From contig CP060260.1 in the NCBI GenBank assembly GCA_023898805.1, forward strand, positions 992,001 through 1,056,000: a DNA stretch of 64,000 nucleotides. Reading direction: 5' to 3'. Positions 9,880 to 18,976 of this stretch are shown piece after piece. Numbering within the stretch: the first letter of the stretch is position 1; each line of letters starts with the position of its first letter. A program made the position numbers and the translations under genes. The notes below the pieces were generated by a model. That model ran no database searches. It was not told the DNA's origin and was given only the letters and a program-made list of their open reading frames with translations. Origin of the DNA: Rhodospirillales bacterium (GTDB taxonomy: Bacteria; Pseudomonadota; Alphaproteobacteria; Micavibrionales; UBA1664).

Positions 9880-10553
9880 ACACACCCCGCACCGCACCTG
9901 TCATCACCATCGACGGCCCCTCCGCCTCGGGCAAGGGTACGCTGGCCCGCGCGCTGGCCAAGCGCCTGAATTTCTATTACCTCGACACTGGCGCGATCTA
10001 CCGCGCCCTCGCACTCGACCTGCTTGCGCGCGGCATCGACCCGGACGATGCCGATTCCTGCGCCGCCGAGGCACGGCGCTTTGCCCCGCTCTTCCGCCCG
10101 GAAATGACCGAAACGCCAGACATCCGCACCGACACGGTGGCGCAGGCGTCGTCGAAATCCTCGCGCCATCCCGGCGTGCGCGCGGCGTTGCTCGACCTCC
10201 AGCGCGACCTTGCCCATAACCCGCCAGCACCCTTTAAAGGCGCGGTGCTGGATGGACGCGACACCGGCACCGTGGTCTGCCCGGATGCCCCTTTGAAGCT
10301 GTTCTTGACGGCGAATCCCGCCGAACGCGCCGTGCGCCGCACAAAAGAGTTGCTTTCCCGTGGGATTCCCACTACATACGAGGCCGTCCTGCAGGATCTG
10401 GAATCGCGTGATGCACGCGACTCTTCCCGTGACGTGGCCCCCCTGAGACCGGCAGAAGATGCGGCAGCGGTGGATACCACGGACATGGATGCGGACGCGG
10501 CTTTGGATCATGTACTTTCCTTGGTGCGCGCCCGTTTTCCCGGCCTTGCCTGA
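9876..10553 (+). CDS. cmk: Cytidylate kinase
   Basis: 225 aa. The P-loop is ITIDGPSASGKGTLA and is followed by YYLDTGAIYRALAL, the classic Cmk substrate region. The late GRDTGTVVCPDA and DxxRDxxRxxAPL-like segment (DARDSSRDVAPLRPA) complete the family pattern. It phosphorylates CMP and dCMP. The ATG at 9876 overlaps the previous stop; rpsA follows after 83 bases. Confidence 0.96.
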   Translation: MNTPRTAPVITIDGPSASGKGTLARALAKRLNFYYLDTGAIYRALALDLLARGIDPDDADSCAAEARRFAPLFRPEMTETPDIRTDTVAQASSKSSRHPGVRAALLDLQRDLAHNPPAPFKGAVLDGRDTGTVVCPDAPLKLFLTANPAERAVRRTKELLSRGIPTTYEAVLQDLESRDARDSSRDVAPLRPAEDAAAVDTTDMDADAALDHVLSLVRARFPGLA

Positions 10554-10636
10554 CACTTTTCGGCGTTCTGGATCTACGGATCGGAAACAACAGGCGCGCG
10601 AAAAGCATCCCGACTACCAAAATAGGAAACCAAAAA

Positions 10637-12463
10637 ATGGCTCGTATAGCTGCACAATTGAAGGATCGTGCGGAGTCGAAGGAATTCGCCGCCCTCCTGA
10701 ATGAAACCGTTAAACCCCAGACCGCCTTTGAAGGCACCGTGGTCAAAGGCCGCATTATCGGCTTTACCCCCGACGATGTAATCGTCGACGTCGGTCTGAA
10801 ATCCGAAGGCCGCGTTCCGATGAAGGAATTCGGCTTTGCCGCCCAGAAAAACCAGTTGAATTTGGGCGACATCATCGAAGTCTACGTCGAACGCGTCGAA
10901 GACCGTCAGGGCGAAGCCGTGCTTAGCCGCGAAAAGGCCAAGCGCGAGGAAGCATGGTCCGAACTGGAGCGCTCGCACCTCAAAAACGAACGCGTTCAAG
11001 GCATCATCTTCGGCAAGGTCAAGGGCGGCTTTACGGTCGACCTGAACGGCGCCGTCGCCTTCCTGCCGGGTTCCCAGGTGGATATCCGCCCGGTGAAGGA
11101 CATCTCGCCGCTCTTTGGCACGCCGCAACCCTTCATGATCCTGAAAATGGACCATGCGCGCGGCAACATCGTGGTTTCGCGCCGCGCGGTGCTGGAGGAA
11201 TCCCGTGCCGAGGCCCGCTCCGACCTGATGGCCCAGATGGAAGAAGGCCGCGTCCTGCAAGGCGTGGTCAAGAACATCACCGATTACGGTGCGTTCATCG
11301 ATTTGGGCGGCATCGACGGCCTGCTCCACGTCACCGACATTTCGTGGAAACGCGTCAACCACCCCTCCGAAGTGTTGCAGATCGGCCAGTCCATCGACGT
11401 CATGGTCATCCGCTACAACAAGGAAACGGGCCGCGTGTCCCTTGGCCTCAAGCAACTGGAAAAAGATCCGTGGGAAGGCGCGCAATCGCGTTACCAGCCG
11501 GGTCAACGCTTCCAGGGCCGCGTGTCCAACATCACCGATTACGGCGCCTTCGTGGAGTTGGAAGACGGTGTCGAAGGCCTTGTGCACGTCTCGGAAATGT
11601 CGTGGACCAAGAAAAACATCCACCCCGGCAAAATCGTCGCGACCTCTCAGGAAGTCGAGGTCATGGTGCTGGATGTCGACATGGAAAAACGACGTATTTC
11701 CCTCGGCCTCAAACAATGCCAACCCAACCCGTGGAAGGCCTACGCCGACGAACACAATGTCGGCGACGTCATCGAGGGCGAGGTCCGCAACGTGGCCGAA
11801 TTCGGCGCGTTCGTGGCGCTGGGCGCCGAAATCGACGGCATGGTCCACATGTCCGACATTTCGTGGGAAATCCCCGGCGAAGAAGCCATCAAGTCCATTG
11901 AAAAAGGTTCGACCATCAAGGCCAAAATCCTTGAAATGGACCCCGACAAGGAACGCGTGGCCCTTGGCATCAAGCAACTGACCGAGAAGCCGGAAGGCGC
12001 GATCGAGCAGTCGCGTGGTAAAAAAGGCGAATCGCACGCGCACGGCCACGCCGAAGGCGATGCGTCTGGCGAAGCCAGAAAAGGCAGCGTCGTCACCGTT
12101 ACGGTGTCGGCGGTCGAAAAGGACGGCATCGTTGTCGCCCTCTCCGACGGCTCGAAGGGCTACATCAAGCGCGGCGACCTGTCGCGTGAACGCTCGGAAC
12201 AGCGCCCGGACCGCTTCGCCGTCGGCGAAAAGGTCGATGCCAAAGTGATGTCGAAAGGCAAGAATGGCGAGGTCTCCCTCTCCATCAAGTCGCGCGAGAT
12301 CGACGAGGACAAGGCCGCGATGGCCGAGTACGGATCGACCGAGTCCGGCGCAAGCCTGGGCGACATTCTGGGCGCCGCGCTTGGCAAGGAAGCGGACGCT
12401 CCGGCCGACAAGCCCGCCGCGAAGAAAAAAGCCGCGCCTAAAAAGGCCAAGACCGAAGAATAA
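10637..12463 (+). CDS. rpsA: 30S ribosomal protein S1
   Basis: 608 aa, somewhat longer than the usual ~560. Six S1 RNA-binding repeats can be followed by their GxVxxITDYGAFVxL-like cores (for example GVVKNITDYGAFIDLGG and GRVSNITDYGAFVELED) and FTVDLNGAVAFLPGSQ in an early repeat. The C-terminus is a Lys/Ala-rich tail (PAAKKKAAPKKAK). S1 docks mRNA leaders on the small subunit. A strong terminator follows. Confidence 0.97.
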   Translation: MARIAAQLKDRAESKEFAALLNETVKPQTAFEGTVVKGRIIGFTPDDVIVDVGLKSEGRVPMKEFGFAAQKNQLNLGDIIEVYVERVEDRQGEAVLSREKAKREEAWSELERSHLKNERVQGIIFGKVKGGFTVDLNGAVAFLPGSQVDIRPVKDISPLFGTPQPFMILKMDHARGNIVVSRRAVLEESRAEARSDLMAQMEEGRVLQGVVKNITDYGAFIDLGGIDGLLHVTDISWKRVNHPSEVLQIGQSIDVMVIRYNKETGRVSLGLKQLEKDPWEGAQSRYQPGQRFQGRVSNITDYGAFVELEDGVEGLVHVSEMSWTKKNIHPGKIVATSQEVEVMVLDVDMEKRRISLGLKQCQPNPWKAYADEHNVGDVIEGEVRNVAEFGAFVALGAEIDGMVHMSDISWEIPGEEAIKSIEKGSTIKAKILEMDPDKERVALGIKQLTEKPEGAIEQSRGKKGESHAHGHAEGDASGEARKGSVVTVTVSAVEKDGIVVALSDGSKGYIKRGDLSRERSEQRPDRFAVGEKVDAKVMSKGKNGEVSLSIKSREIDEDKAAMAEYGSTESGASLGDILGAALGKEADAPADKPAAKKKAAPKKAKTEE

Positions 12464-12483
12464 TCTTCCGGCTTGCCAGTAAC

Positions 12484-12512
12484 AAAACCCCGGCTTCCCG
12501 CCGGGGTTTTTT
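12484..12512 (+). terminator. Rho-independent terminator of rpsA
   Basis: ACCCCGGC and GCCGGGGT form an eight-base-pair stem around a TTCCC loop, ending in a run of six T. It lies 20 bases after the rpsA stop. Confidence 0.9.
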
Positions 12513-12529
12513 CATGCTTGAATATTCTC

Positions 12530-12748
12530 ATGTGGCAAAAACATCGAAAACTGATCGTCGCCCAGTTCGCGGGCCTTGCCGCGGTCGTGGCCTTTATGCT
12601 GGCCTTTATGCGTTATCGCCAGACCGGCGTGTTTCAAGAACAGGTGCTCGGCTCATTCCTGCTGTTCGGTATAATCCTGTTCGCGGTGGAGGTCCGCTCC
12701 CTGCTTGGCTGGCTGCGCGAACGCCACGCGCAAAAAACCGGAAACTAG
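12530..12748 (+). CDS. Small two-span membrane protein
   Basis: 72 aa from the ATG at 12530. Two hydrophobic segments (about residues 9-27 and 39-56) are separated by RYRQTGVFQEQ, with a basic C-terminus (RERHAQKTGN). An upstream in-frame start at 12473 would run through the rpsA terminator and is unlikely. In many proteobacteria ihfB occupies this place after rpsA; this protein does not resemble IHF. Function unknown. Confidence 0.55.
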   Translation: MWQKHRKLIVAQFAGLAAVVAFMLAFMRYRQTGVFQEQVLGSFLLFGIILFAVEVRSLLGWLRERHAQKTGN

Positions 12749-12784
12749 GGTCAGGACCCCATACGCCAGGATGCGGGCTTTGTT

Positions 12785-14491
12785 CTATCGCTCCGCTTTC
12801 GTCGAAACGGGTATCTTGGCGGCCTCGCGCGCGACAAGCTCCTTGCGCGACAATTTACCGACCAGTGTCTTGGGCAGCGGCGCATCCGTAATCTCGATCT
12901 GTTTTGGCACTTCCACCGGCTGCAATTCGTGTTTCAGATACACGCGCAACGCCTCGACCTCGATGTGCGCACCCGCCTTGGGATAGATCCACGCCTTCAC
13001 CACCTCGCCCCGCGCGGGGTCCGGCACCCCGGCGACGACACATTCGCCCACGCCGGCAAAACCATAAATGATATCCTCGACATTGCGTGGATAGACCTTG
13101 AATCCGTTGACGATGATCATGTCCTTGATCCGGTCGACGATGCGCACGTAACCGCCCTCGTCCATGGTCGCGACGTCGCCGGTATGCAGCAATCCTTGCC
13201 GCAGCACCAGTGCGGTTTCCTCTGGCTTGTGCCAGTATTCCTTCATCACCTGCGGCCCGCGCACGCACAGCTCGCCCCGCTGCCCCAAAGGCACAGGCGT
13301 CACGCCGTCTTCCAGCGATATGATCTCCACGATCGTGCCCGGCACGGGCAGGCCGATCGACCCCGGCTTGTTCGCGCCCGCGGTGGGGTTGACGCACACG
13401 ACGGGCGAGCTTTCGGAAAGCCCGTACCCTTCCACCACCACCGCGCCGGTCAGGGATTCAAAGCTTTTCTTGACCTCCGGCGGCAACGGCGCCCCGCCCG
13501 AAATGCAAAATTCGATCGAGGTCAGGTCGTATGTCGCGCCCTCGGCCTTGTGCGCGATCGCATTATAGATCGCGGGCACGGCGGGAAAGATGGTCGGTTT
13601 TTTCTTCGCAATGATCGCCAGAGTCTCGTCGATATCGAAACGCGGCGTCGCGATGATCTCCATCCCCAGCCGCACCGCGAAATTCAGGCACGCGGTCATC
13701 GAAAACACATGGAAGAACGGAATGACCGCCAGCATCTTTCCCCGGCCTTCCTGCGCGCCGGGCAGCCATTGCACCGCCTGCTCGCAATTGGCTGAAAGAT
13801 TGGCGTGGGTCAGTGCCGCCGCCTTGGGAATCCCGGTCGTGCCGCCCGTATATTGCAACAGGGCGATATCATTGATCGGGTCTATTTCGACCGGCGCGGG
13901 CTTGCCGTCATTGTGCACCAGCGCGTCGAACGCCAGATAGTCGCCCGCATGCGCGGCGCTTGAAATCTCGCGCCACTTCACGACCGGAAATAAAAGATTT
14001 TTGGGAAACGGCAATATATCGGTGAACCGGCAGACGATGACGTTTTCAAGCCGCGTCTGGGTCAACACCTCCGCCGCCTTGGAAAACATCGCCTCAAGAT
14101 CGGTGGTCACCAGATAGGTCGCGCCGGAATCCTCGATATGGTGGCGGATCTCGCGCGTCGTATAAAGCGGGTTAAGGTTGACGACGATCCCCCCGGCCTT
14201 GAGGACGCCATAATACAACGCCGGATAAAACGGACAATTGGGCAGCATCAGTGCCACCCGTTCCCCCTTCATGAAGCCGCGGTCCTGCAACCCGCGCGCG
14301 ACGTGGTCGGCGGCCTGTGCCAGCGCGTCCCACCCGTAACGCTTGCCCATGAAATCGAAGGCCGGCGCGTCACCGTATTTCGCCCGTGCCTGGTCAAGCA
14401 GCCATGGCAGTGGATAGGTCGGAATGGGCGCGTCCCAGCGCACGCCGGGCGCATAGGATTTGGACCACAGATCAGGGGAATAAACGGACAT
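12785..14491 (-). CDS. fadD: Long-chain fatty acid-CoA ligase (AMP-binding)
   Basis: 568 aa. The adenylate-forming motifs are intact: the P-loop-like YTGGTTGIPKAA, the GYGLSESSPVV motif, LHTGDVATMDEGGYVRIVDR and the hinge/C-terminal KTLVGKLSRKEL with the catalytic Lys. The enzyme activates fatty acids with ATP and CoA. An in-frame upstream extension exists, but the ATG at 14491 (MSVYSPDLWSKSY) matches the family N-terminus. The upstream 170 bases hold no gene. Confidence 0.92.
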   Translation of the reverse strand: MSVYSPDLWSKSYAPGVRWDAPIPTYPLPWLLDQARAKYGDAPAFDFMGKRYGWDALAQAADHVARGLQDRGFMKGERVALMLPNCPFYPALYYGVLKAGGIVVNLNPLYTTREIRHHIEDSGATYLVTTDLEAMFSKAAEVLTQTRLENVIVCRFTDILPFPKNLLFPVVKWREISSAAHAGDYLAFDALVHNDGKPAPVEIDPINDIALLQYTGGTTGIPKAAALTHANLSANCEQAVQWLPGAQEGRGKMLAVIPFFHVFSMTACLNFAVRLGMEIIATPRFDIDETLAIIAKKKPTIFPAVPAIYNAIAHKAEGATYDLTSIEFCISGGAPLPPEVKKSFESLTGAVVVEGYGLSESSPVVCVNPTAGANKPGSIGLPVPGTIVEIISLEDGVTPVPLGQRGELCVRGPQVMKEYWHKPEETALVLRQGLLHTGDVATMDEGGYVRIVDRIKDMIIVNGFKVYPRNVEDIIYGFAGVGECVVAGVPDPARGEVVKAWIYPKAGAHIEVEALRVYLKHELQPVEVPKQIEITDAPLPKTLVGKLSRKELVAREAAKIPVSTKAER

Positions 14492-14660
14492 GCCAAGCCA
14501 GTATAACACGCGGATGTTAAGGCGTGTCGTCAATTGAAGGATTTTGGGGCGAAAATGGCTGTTTTCAAGAACCGCATCGCAGAACACATGAGCGTATTTG
14601 AGAAGCGGAAGCGCAGAAAACAGCCATTTGCAGCCCAAAAGATAAAAAGTGTCGATACGC

Positions 14661-15389
14661 CTAATAAACCATTCCGACGCTGGAGAGAAACGCCGACAAA
14701 CGTTCGGTGCCCGGCTCGGCCAGAATCTCCGGCCCGCCACGCTCGGCTACCACGCCACCGTCCATGAAAATGACCTGGTCGGCCATGCGCCGCGCGAAAC
14801 CGACTTGGTGCGTGATCAGGAACACGCCGATATTGCGCTCCTTCAGGTGACCAAGCTTGGTCAAAATCCGCGCCGTCTGCTCGACATCCAGCGCCGAGGT
14901 AATTTCATCCAGCAGGATATAGGCGGGGTTGAGAATCAGCGCCCGCGCCAGCGCCACGCGCTGCCGCTGCCCGATCGAGGCCTGATTGGGATAATTGTCG
15001 ATGAAGCCCTGCATCTCGAACACATGGATCAGGCCCTCGATGTCTTTTTCCGCCTGATCGTTGCAGTTGCGCGCGGGCAAAAGGATATTTTCGCGCAAGG
15101 TCAGATGCGGCCACAAAAACAGCGACTGGAACACCGTGGTCATGCGCGGCCACGGCACGGGGTCGAAAGGCAGTTTCGGATCGCGCGGAAAATCGTACAC
15201 CGTCCCGTCCATCGACACCTGCCCGGTATCGGGAAAATCCAAAAGCCCCAGCGCGCGCAAAAGCGTGGTCTTGCCCGTGCCAGACGGGCCGATGATACAG
15301 GTAATCGTCCCCGGCGCGATATCGATGTCGATGCCACGCAAGACGGTATTTTGACCGAATGATTTGGTGATACCGCGCCCGGACAGCAT
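14661..15389 (-). CDS. Amino-acid-type ABC transporter, ATP-binding protein
   Basis: 242 aa. Walker A GPSGTGKTT, the Q-loop, a signature that reads ASIGQRQRVALARAL (an I where the usual LSGGQ has GG, so weakly degenerate), Walker B ILLDEITSALD and the H-loop ITHQ are visible. It should energise the permease at 18298. Last gene of the operon; its start is three bases after the upstream binding-protein stop. Confidence 0.9.
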   Translation of the reverse strand: MLSGRGITKSFGQNTVLRGIDIDIAPGTITCIIGPSGTGKTTLLRALGLLDFPDTGQVSMDGTVYDFPRDPKLPFDPVPWPRMTTVFQSLFLWPHLTLRENILLPARNCNDQAEKDIEGLIHVFEMQGFIDNYPNQASIGQRQRVALARALILNPAYILLDEITSALDVEQTARILTKLGHLKERNIGVFLITHQVGFARRMADQVIFMDGGVVAERGGPEILAEPGTERLSAFLSSVGMVY

Positions 15390-15391
15390 GT

Positions 15392-16213
15392 CTAATTGTC
15401 CGCGTACGGCTTGGCGGGCAGCAGGATGGTTTCGGGATAGGGGGTGTTTTCCTTGATGATCCGCGCCAGCGCGCCCGTCTGCTGTAACGCGTCGACGGTC
15501 ACGTCGATCATCCCCTTCAGATCCGGCTCGCCATGCGGCAGGGCGATGCCGCACCCAACCACGCGCAAGGGGATCGGAAACGGTTTGATGCGCCCCGGAT
15601 TCTTGGCCATGTATTCGGCGCCGATGGACGCATCCAGCGGCAGACCGTCGGCCTTGTCGCTGATCACCGCCTCGATCCGGTCGGCATGCGAGGTCAGCGC
15701 CGGGAATTGCAACGTCTTGGCCTTGGGCATCTGTTCGCGCGCGACGATCTGTGAAAACTCGCCGTCCAGCGTCGCAAGTTTCACCGACTCTTTGTTAAAA
15801 TCCTCAAGCGTTTTGAAACGTGTTTCGTCCGCGCGCACATACATGGTGTACGGGCTGTAAAACAGCGAGCGGCTGAACGCCACGGCAAATGTCCGGGTCG
15901 GCGCGGGCGAATACCCGGTGCAGTTGGCGTCGAACGCGCGGCCGATGCCCTCGAACGCGACGTCGGCCCCGACCTCCGGCCCCCATTCGATCTTGATGCC
16001 AAGCTGTTTGCCCATTTCCTCGACCAGCGCATAATTGATCCCGGAAAGCACGCCGGAATTGGGGTCCTTCTGCACGAAGGGCGGATAGACCGTATAGGCG
16101 CAGCGCAGCGTGTGCGTACGCACGACGCGATCAAAACTGCTTTCCTGCCCGTCCTGCGCGAACGCGGGTAGGGAAAGAAGAAACAGGAAAAGTGCCAGGA
16201 AAAAATTTTTCAT
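15392..16213 (-). CDS. Periplasmic solute-binding protein, family 3 (copy 1)
   Basis: 273 aa with a signal peptide (MKNFFLALFLFLLSLPAFAQ). The mature chain begins SSFDRVVRTHTLRCAYTVYP and contains DPNSGVLSGINYALVEEMGK and PAPTRTFAVAFSRSLFY, the T-x-R region that binds the ligand carboxylate in amino-acid binding proteins. It is the most diverged of three full-length paralogues here. The start overlaps the previous gene's stop (ATGA). Confidence 0.88.
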   Translation of the reverse strand: MKNFFLALFLFLLSLPAFAQDGQESSFDRVVRTHTLRCAYTVYPPFVQKDPNSGVLSGINYALVEEMGKQLGIKIEWGPEVGADVAFEGIGRAFDANCTGYSPAPTRTFAVAFSRSLFYSPYTMYVRADETRFKTLEDFNKESVKLATLDGEFSQIVAREQMPKAKTLQFPALTSHADRIEAVISDKADGLPLDASIGAEYMAKNPGRIKPFPIPLRVVGCGIALPHGEPDLKGMIDVTVDALQQTGALARIIKENTPYPETILLPAKPYADN

Positions 16214-17049
16214 TGGGTCACCTCATAGGGTTTGATCGGGTATTGGAAATCTCCGGGCTTGGCGTATCGGACGATGATCGCGTTGATCTTGCCGCTATCA
16301 AGCAGGAATTGCGTCGTATGATCCAGCATCCTGCGGAAATCGTCGTCCCCGCGCGCGACGGCCAACGCCTCGGGAAAGGTGCGGACCGGATAGGCGGCCG
16401 AAACCATGCGCAGGCCGGGTTTGTTGTTCCGGTTGAATTCTCCGACCGCAACGGCCGAGGCAAAGACGATATCCGCTTTTTTCTGCGTGACCTGCATGAA
16501 CAGATCGGAAAACCCGACCGATTGCGGAAGACAAGCCAGCGCCGCTTTCGGAAAATCCTCCTGCGCGATGATCGCCGACATCTCGCCGTCGATGCATGAC
16601 ACGCGGATGGCCGGATCGTTGACCGCGTCCATATTTTTATCGAAACGCGTATCGCCCGCCCGCGTCCAAGCATAAATCGTCTGATAGGTGATCGGCACGA
16701 CGAAATCCGACACCCGCGCGCGCGACGGGTTGATCCACAGGCCCACGCACATCGCATCGATCCGCCCGCTATCCAGCGCCTCGGCATAATCGCCGTAGCC
16801 GACCTCCTGCGCCCAGTCGATTTTCAGGGACAAAGCCTTACCCAAGACTTCCGAATAATCATGCCAGATGCCGGAAAGCGCACCCGTGTTCGGATCGCGC
16901 ATGATATAGGGCGACCCCACGATATACCCGCACCGGATCGTCCCCGTGCGCATCACGCGGTCATACGCGCTTTCCTTTTGGTCGGCGGACAGTGCAGGAA
17001 AAGCAGACAGAGTAACAAGAAGGACCAACAGTGCGGATACAACTCTCAT
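16210..17049 (-). CDS. Periplasmic solute-binding protein, family 3 (copy 2)
   Basis: 279 aa, signal peptide ending PALSA. It shares almost the same mature start as copy 3 (DQKESAYDRVMRTG), then DPNTGALSGIWHDYSEVLG and the ligand-arginine region NPSRARVSDFVVPITY. Divergence in the second lobe suggests a different ligand. Probably arose by tandem duplication. Co-transcribed with its neighbours. Confidence 0.88.
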   Translation of the reverse strand: MRVVSALLVLLVTLSAFPALSADQKESAYDRVMRTGTIRCGYIVGSPYIMRDPNTGALSGIWHDYSEVLGKALSLKIDWAQEVGYGDYAEALDSGRIDAMCVGLWINPSRARVSDFVVPITYQTIYAWTRAGDTRFDKNMDAVNDPAIRVSCIDGEMSAIIAQEDFPKAALACLPQSVGFSDLFMQVTQKKADIVFASAVAVGEFNRNNKPGLRMVSAAYPVRTFPEALAVARGDDDFRRMLDHTTQFLLDSGKINAIIVRYAKPGDFQYPIKPYEVTQ

Positions 17050-17052
17050 GGC

Positions 17053-17898
17053 TTATGGCCCCCATTTGTAAGGCCGCTCAACCGGCAGCAGAAAGTCAAC
17101 CGGATATCCTTTGGCTCCGTATTTTTTCTTGAGCCGGTCGAACGTCCCGTTGTCCTGCATCTGGTGGATGGCCGTATTCAGCATGTGCACCATTTCATGC
17201 TCGTGAATGTCCACGGCGATCGTATTGGGAAATATGCGGATGGGTCTGGCCGTCGGCACCATGCGTATCTTGCCGGGATTGCTGCGGTTGAAGGCTTCGA
17301 AACGGTCGGGCCCGTCAAAGGTGACATCGGCCTTGCCGGTCATGACCATGACCAGCAAATCCTCAACCGCGCCGATTTGCGGACGTGAAACTGTTTTGGC
17401 GAGAGGGTAGTCGCGCGAGGCGATTTCCTGCGAAACATCGTCATCGATAATGGCGATGGTCACGGTCGGGTCGTTGATGGCCTCGGGCTTGTGATCGAAG
17501 CGTGTATCGCCTTCACGGACAAAAGCCGTCGCGGGCAGAAATGAAATCGGATCGGTGAACGCCAGCCGACGACCGCGGGCGGGCGTAGCCCAAATACCGG
17601 CACAGTGCGCATCGGCCTTGCCTGCCTGAAGTGCTTCGGCAATCTGCGACCAATCGACTTCAAGATTATATTCGATCTTGAGGTTGAGCGCCTTGCCGAT
17701 TTCCTGCATGAGGTCGTACATGATGCCCGACATCTCGCCCGTGTTGGGGTCGCGCATCACAGCCGGTTCCCACAAGCCGTACGCACACCTCAAAACCCCC
17801 GTGCGCATTACGCGATCATAGGCGCTTTCCTTTTGGTCGGCGGACAGCGCAGGAACGGAAAACAGAAACAACACGAACAACAGAACAAATTTTTTCAT
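17053..17898 (-). CDS. Periplasmic solute-binding protein, family 3 (copy 3)
   Basis: 281 aa with signal peptide MKKFVLLFVLFLFSVPALSA. Mature start DQKESAYDRVMRTGVLRCAY, then DPNTGEMSGIMYDLMQEIGK and TPARGRRLAFTDPISF with the conserved Arg. The C-terminal GTFDRLKKKYGAKGYPV resembles the final helix of amino-acid binding proteins. Its ATG overlaps the stop of the truncated paralogue upstream. Confidence 0.88.
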   Translation of the reverse strand: MKKFVLLFVLFLFSVPALSADQKESAYDRVMRTGVLRCAYGLWEPAVMRDPNTGEMSGIMYDLMQEIGKALNLKIEYNLEVDWSQIAEALQAGKADAHCAGIWATPARGRRLAFTDPISFLPATAFVREGDTRFDHKPEAINDPTVTIAIIDDDVSQEIASRDYPLAKTVSRPQIGAVEDLLVMVMTGKADVTFDGPDRFEAFNRSNPGKIRMVPTARPIRIFPNTIAVDIHEHEMVHMLNTAIHQMQDNGTFDRLKKKYGAKGYPVDFLLPVERPYKWGP

Positions 17899-18221
17899 TT
17901 TGCCGCCTCATACGGTTTTGCCGGGCGCAAAAACAGGCCCGGCTCGGTCTCCCATTTGGAAATGATGCGGTCCATCGTCCCGTCGTTTTCAAGATTCTGG
18001 ATCGCGTTGTCCAAAAACGCCTTAAGCGCAAAATCGCCGGGCGCGACCGCCAACGGCGCGGGCATAACCTTGACCGGGTCCTGCGGCGCGACCAAACGCA
18101 ATTTGACCGGATTGGCCTTGTTGTATTCGATGATGATGTTGCTGTTGCCCAGCATCGCGTCGCCCTTTTTGGTATAAAGCTCCTGCATCACCACATGTCC
18201 CTCGACCGCCGGACGCCGCAT
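17895..18221 (-). pseudogene. Truncated paralogue of the solute-binding proteins
   Basis: 108 aa from the ATG at 18221. It aligns only with the second half of the three neighbouring binding proteins (KADxxF-like region to C-terminus: KVMPAPLAVAPGDFALKAF, NDGTMDRIISKWE, RPAKPYE). The first lobe, the ligand arginine and the signal peptide are missing; the bases between 18222 and the permease stop carry no recognisable remnant. An AAAGGGGG sequence sits six bases before the ATG, so the fragment may still be translated. It is probably a deletion remnant, although a small cytoplasmic product cannot be excluded. Confidence 0.7.
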
Positions 18222-18297
18222 GGCGCCCCCCTTTAAACCATAACTGCCTGATACACGGTCTTTTGTTGCATGCCGTCGTGCCGAACGCAAACCGGGA

Positions 18298-18963
18298 TTA
18301 CTGCTCCGAAAGATCGCGCGTATACCGCGCCTTGAGCCACAGGGCAAAACCGTTGATCGGCAGGCACACCATCAGGAAAAACACGCCCAGGGCGGTATAG
18401 ATTTCGACCGGGCGGTAGATCTGGGCGTTGATGCGTTGCGCGGCGCGAAAAATCTCCTCGACCGAAATCAGACTGGTGAACAACGTCGTGTGCAGCATCA
18501 TCACCTGCAGCAAAAGCAGCGATGGCAACACCTCGCGAAAAATCAGCGGCAACTGGATGTTCAAAACCGTCTGCCGCCGGCTCAGGCCGGTAACCCGCGC
18601 CGCAATCAGGTATTGCTGCGGAAAATCGTTAAGCGCCCCGCGCACGATGTCGGCGACGCCGAAAATGTTGATGACCGAAAGCGTGAATGCGCCGGTATAA
18701 AACGGATCGATGACGACATTGAGCATCGCCTGCGCCGGGTAATGCAGCCAGAACAAAAACACCAGAATGGGAATGCCGGAAAGAATGAACGACACCGCCC
18801 GGCTGGGCAGGCCTACGGCCAGACGGTAGCGTGACCCGGCGACGCCCAGCGCCCCGCCCAGCACAATGCCGGAAAACCAGATGATCAGCGAAAGTTCAAG
18901 CGTGACCCGCAGCCCGTTCAGGAAGGCGGGGTAATAATTGACGAGGATATCCCAGACGCTCAT
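18298..18963 (-). CDS. Amino-acid ABC transporter permease (HisM/GlnP type)
   Basis: 221 aa with about five membrane spans. The family's N-terminal LNGLRVTLELSLIIW and the EAA-like loop (FRAAQRINAQIYRPVEIY in the C-terminal part; AARVTGLSRRQTVLNIQLP as the coupling segment) are visible. The start at 18963 fits AGGGG at seven bases; 18969 is also possible. It is the only permease in the operon, so it would act as a homodimer. Confidence 0.88.
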   Translation of the reverse strand: MSVWDILVNYYPAFLNGLRVTLELSLIIWFSGIVLGGALGVAGSRYRLAVGLPSRAVSFILSGIPILVFLFWLHYPAQAMLNVVIDPFYTGAFTLSVINIFGVADIVRGALNDFPQQYLIAARVTGLSRRQTVLNIQLPLIFREVLPSLLLLQVMMLHTTLFTSLISVEEIFRAAQRINAQIYRPVEIYTALGVFFLMVCLPINGFALWLKARYTRDLSEQ

Positions 18964-18976
18964 GCCCATACCCCTA

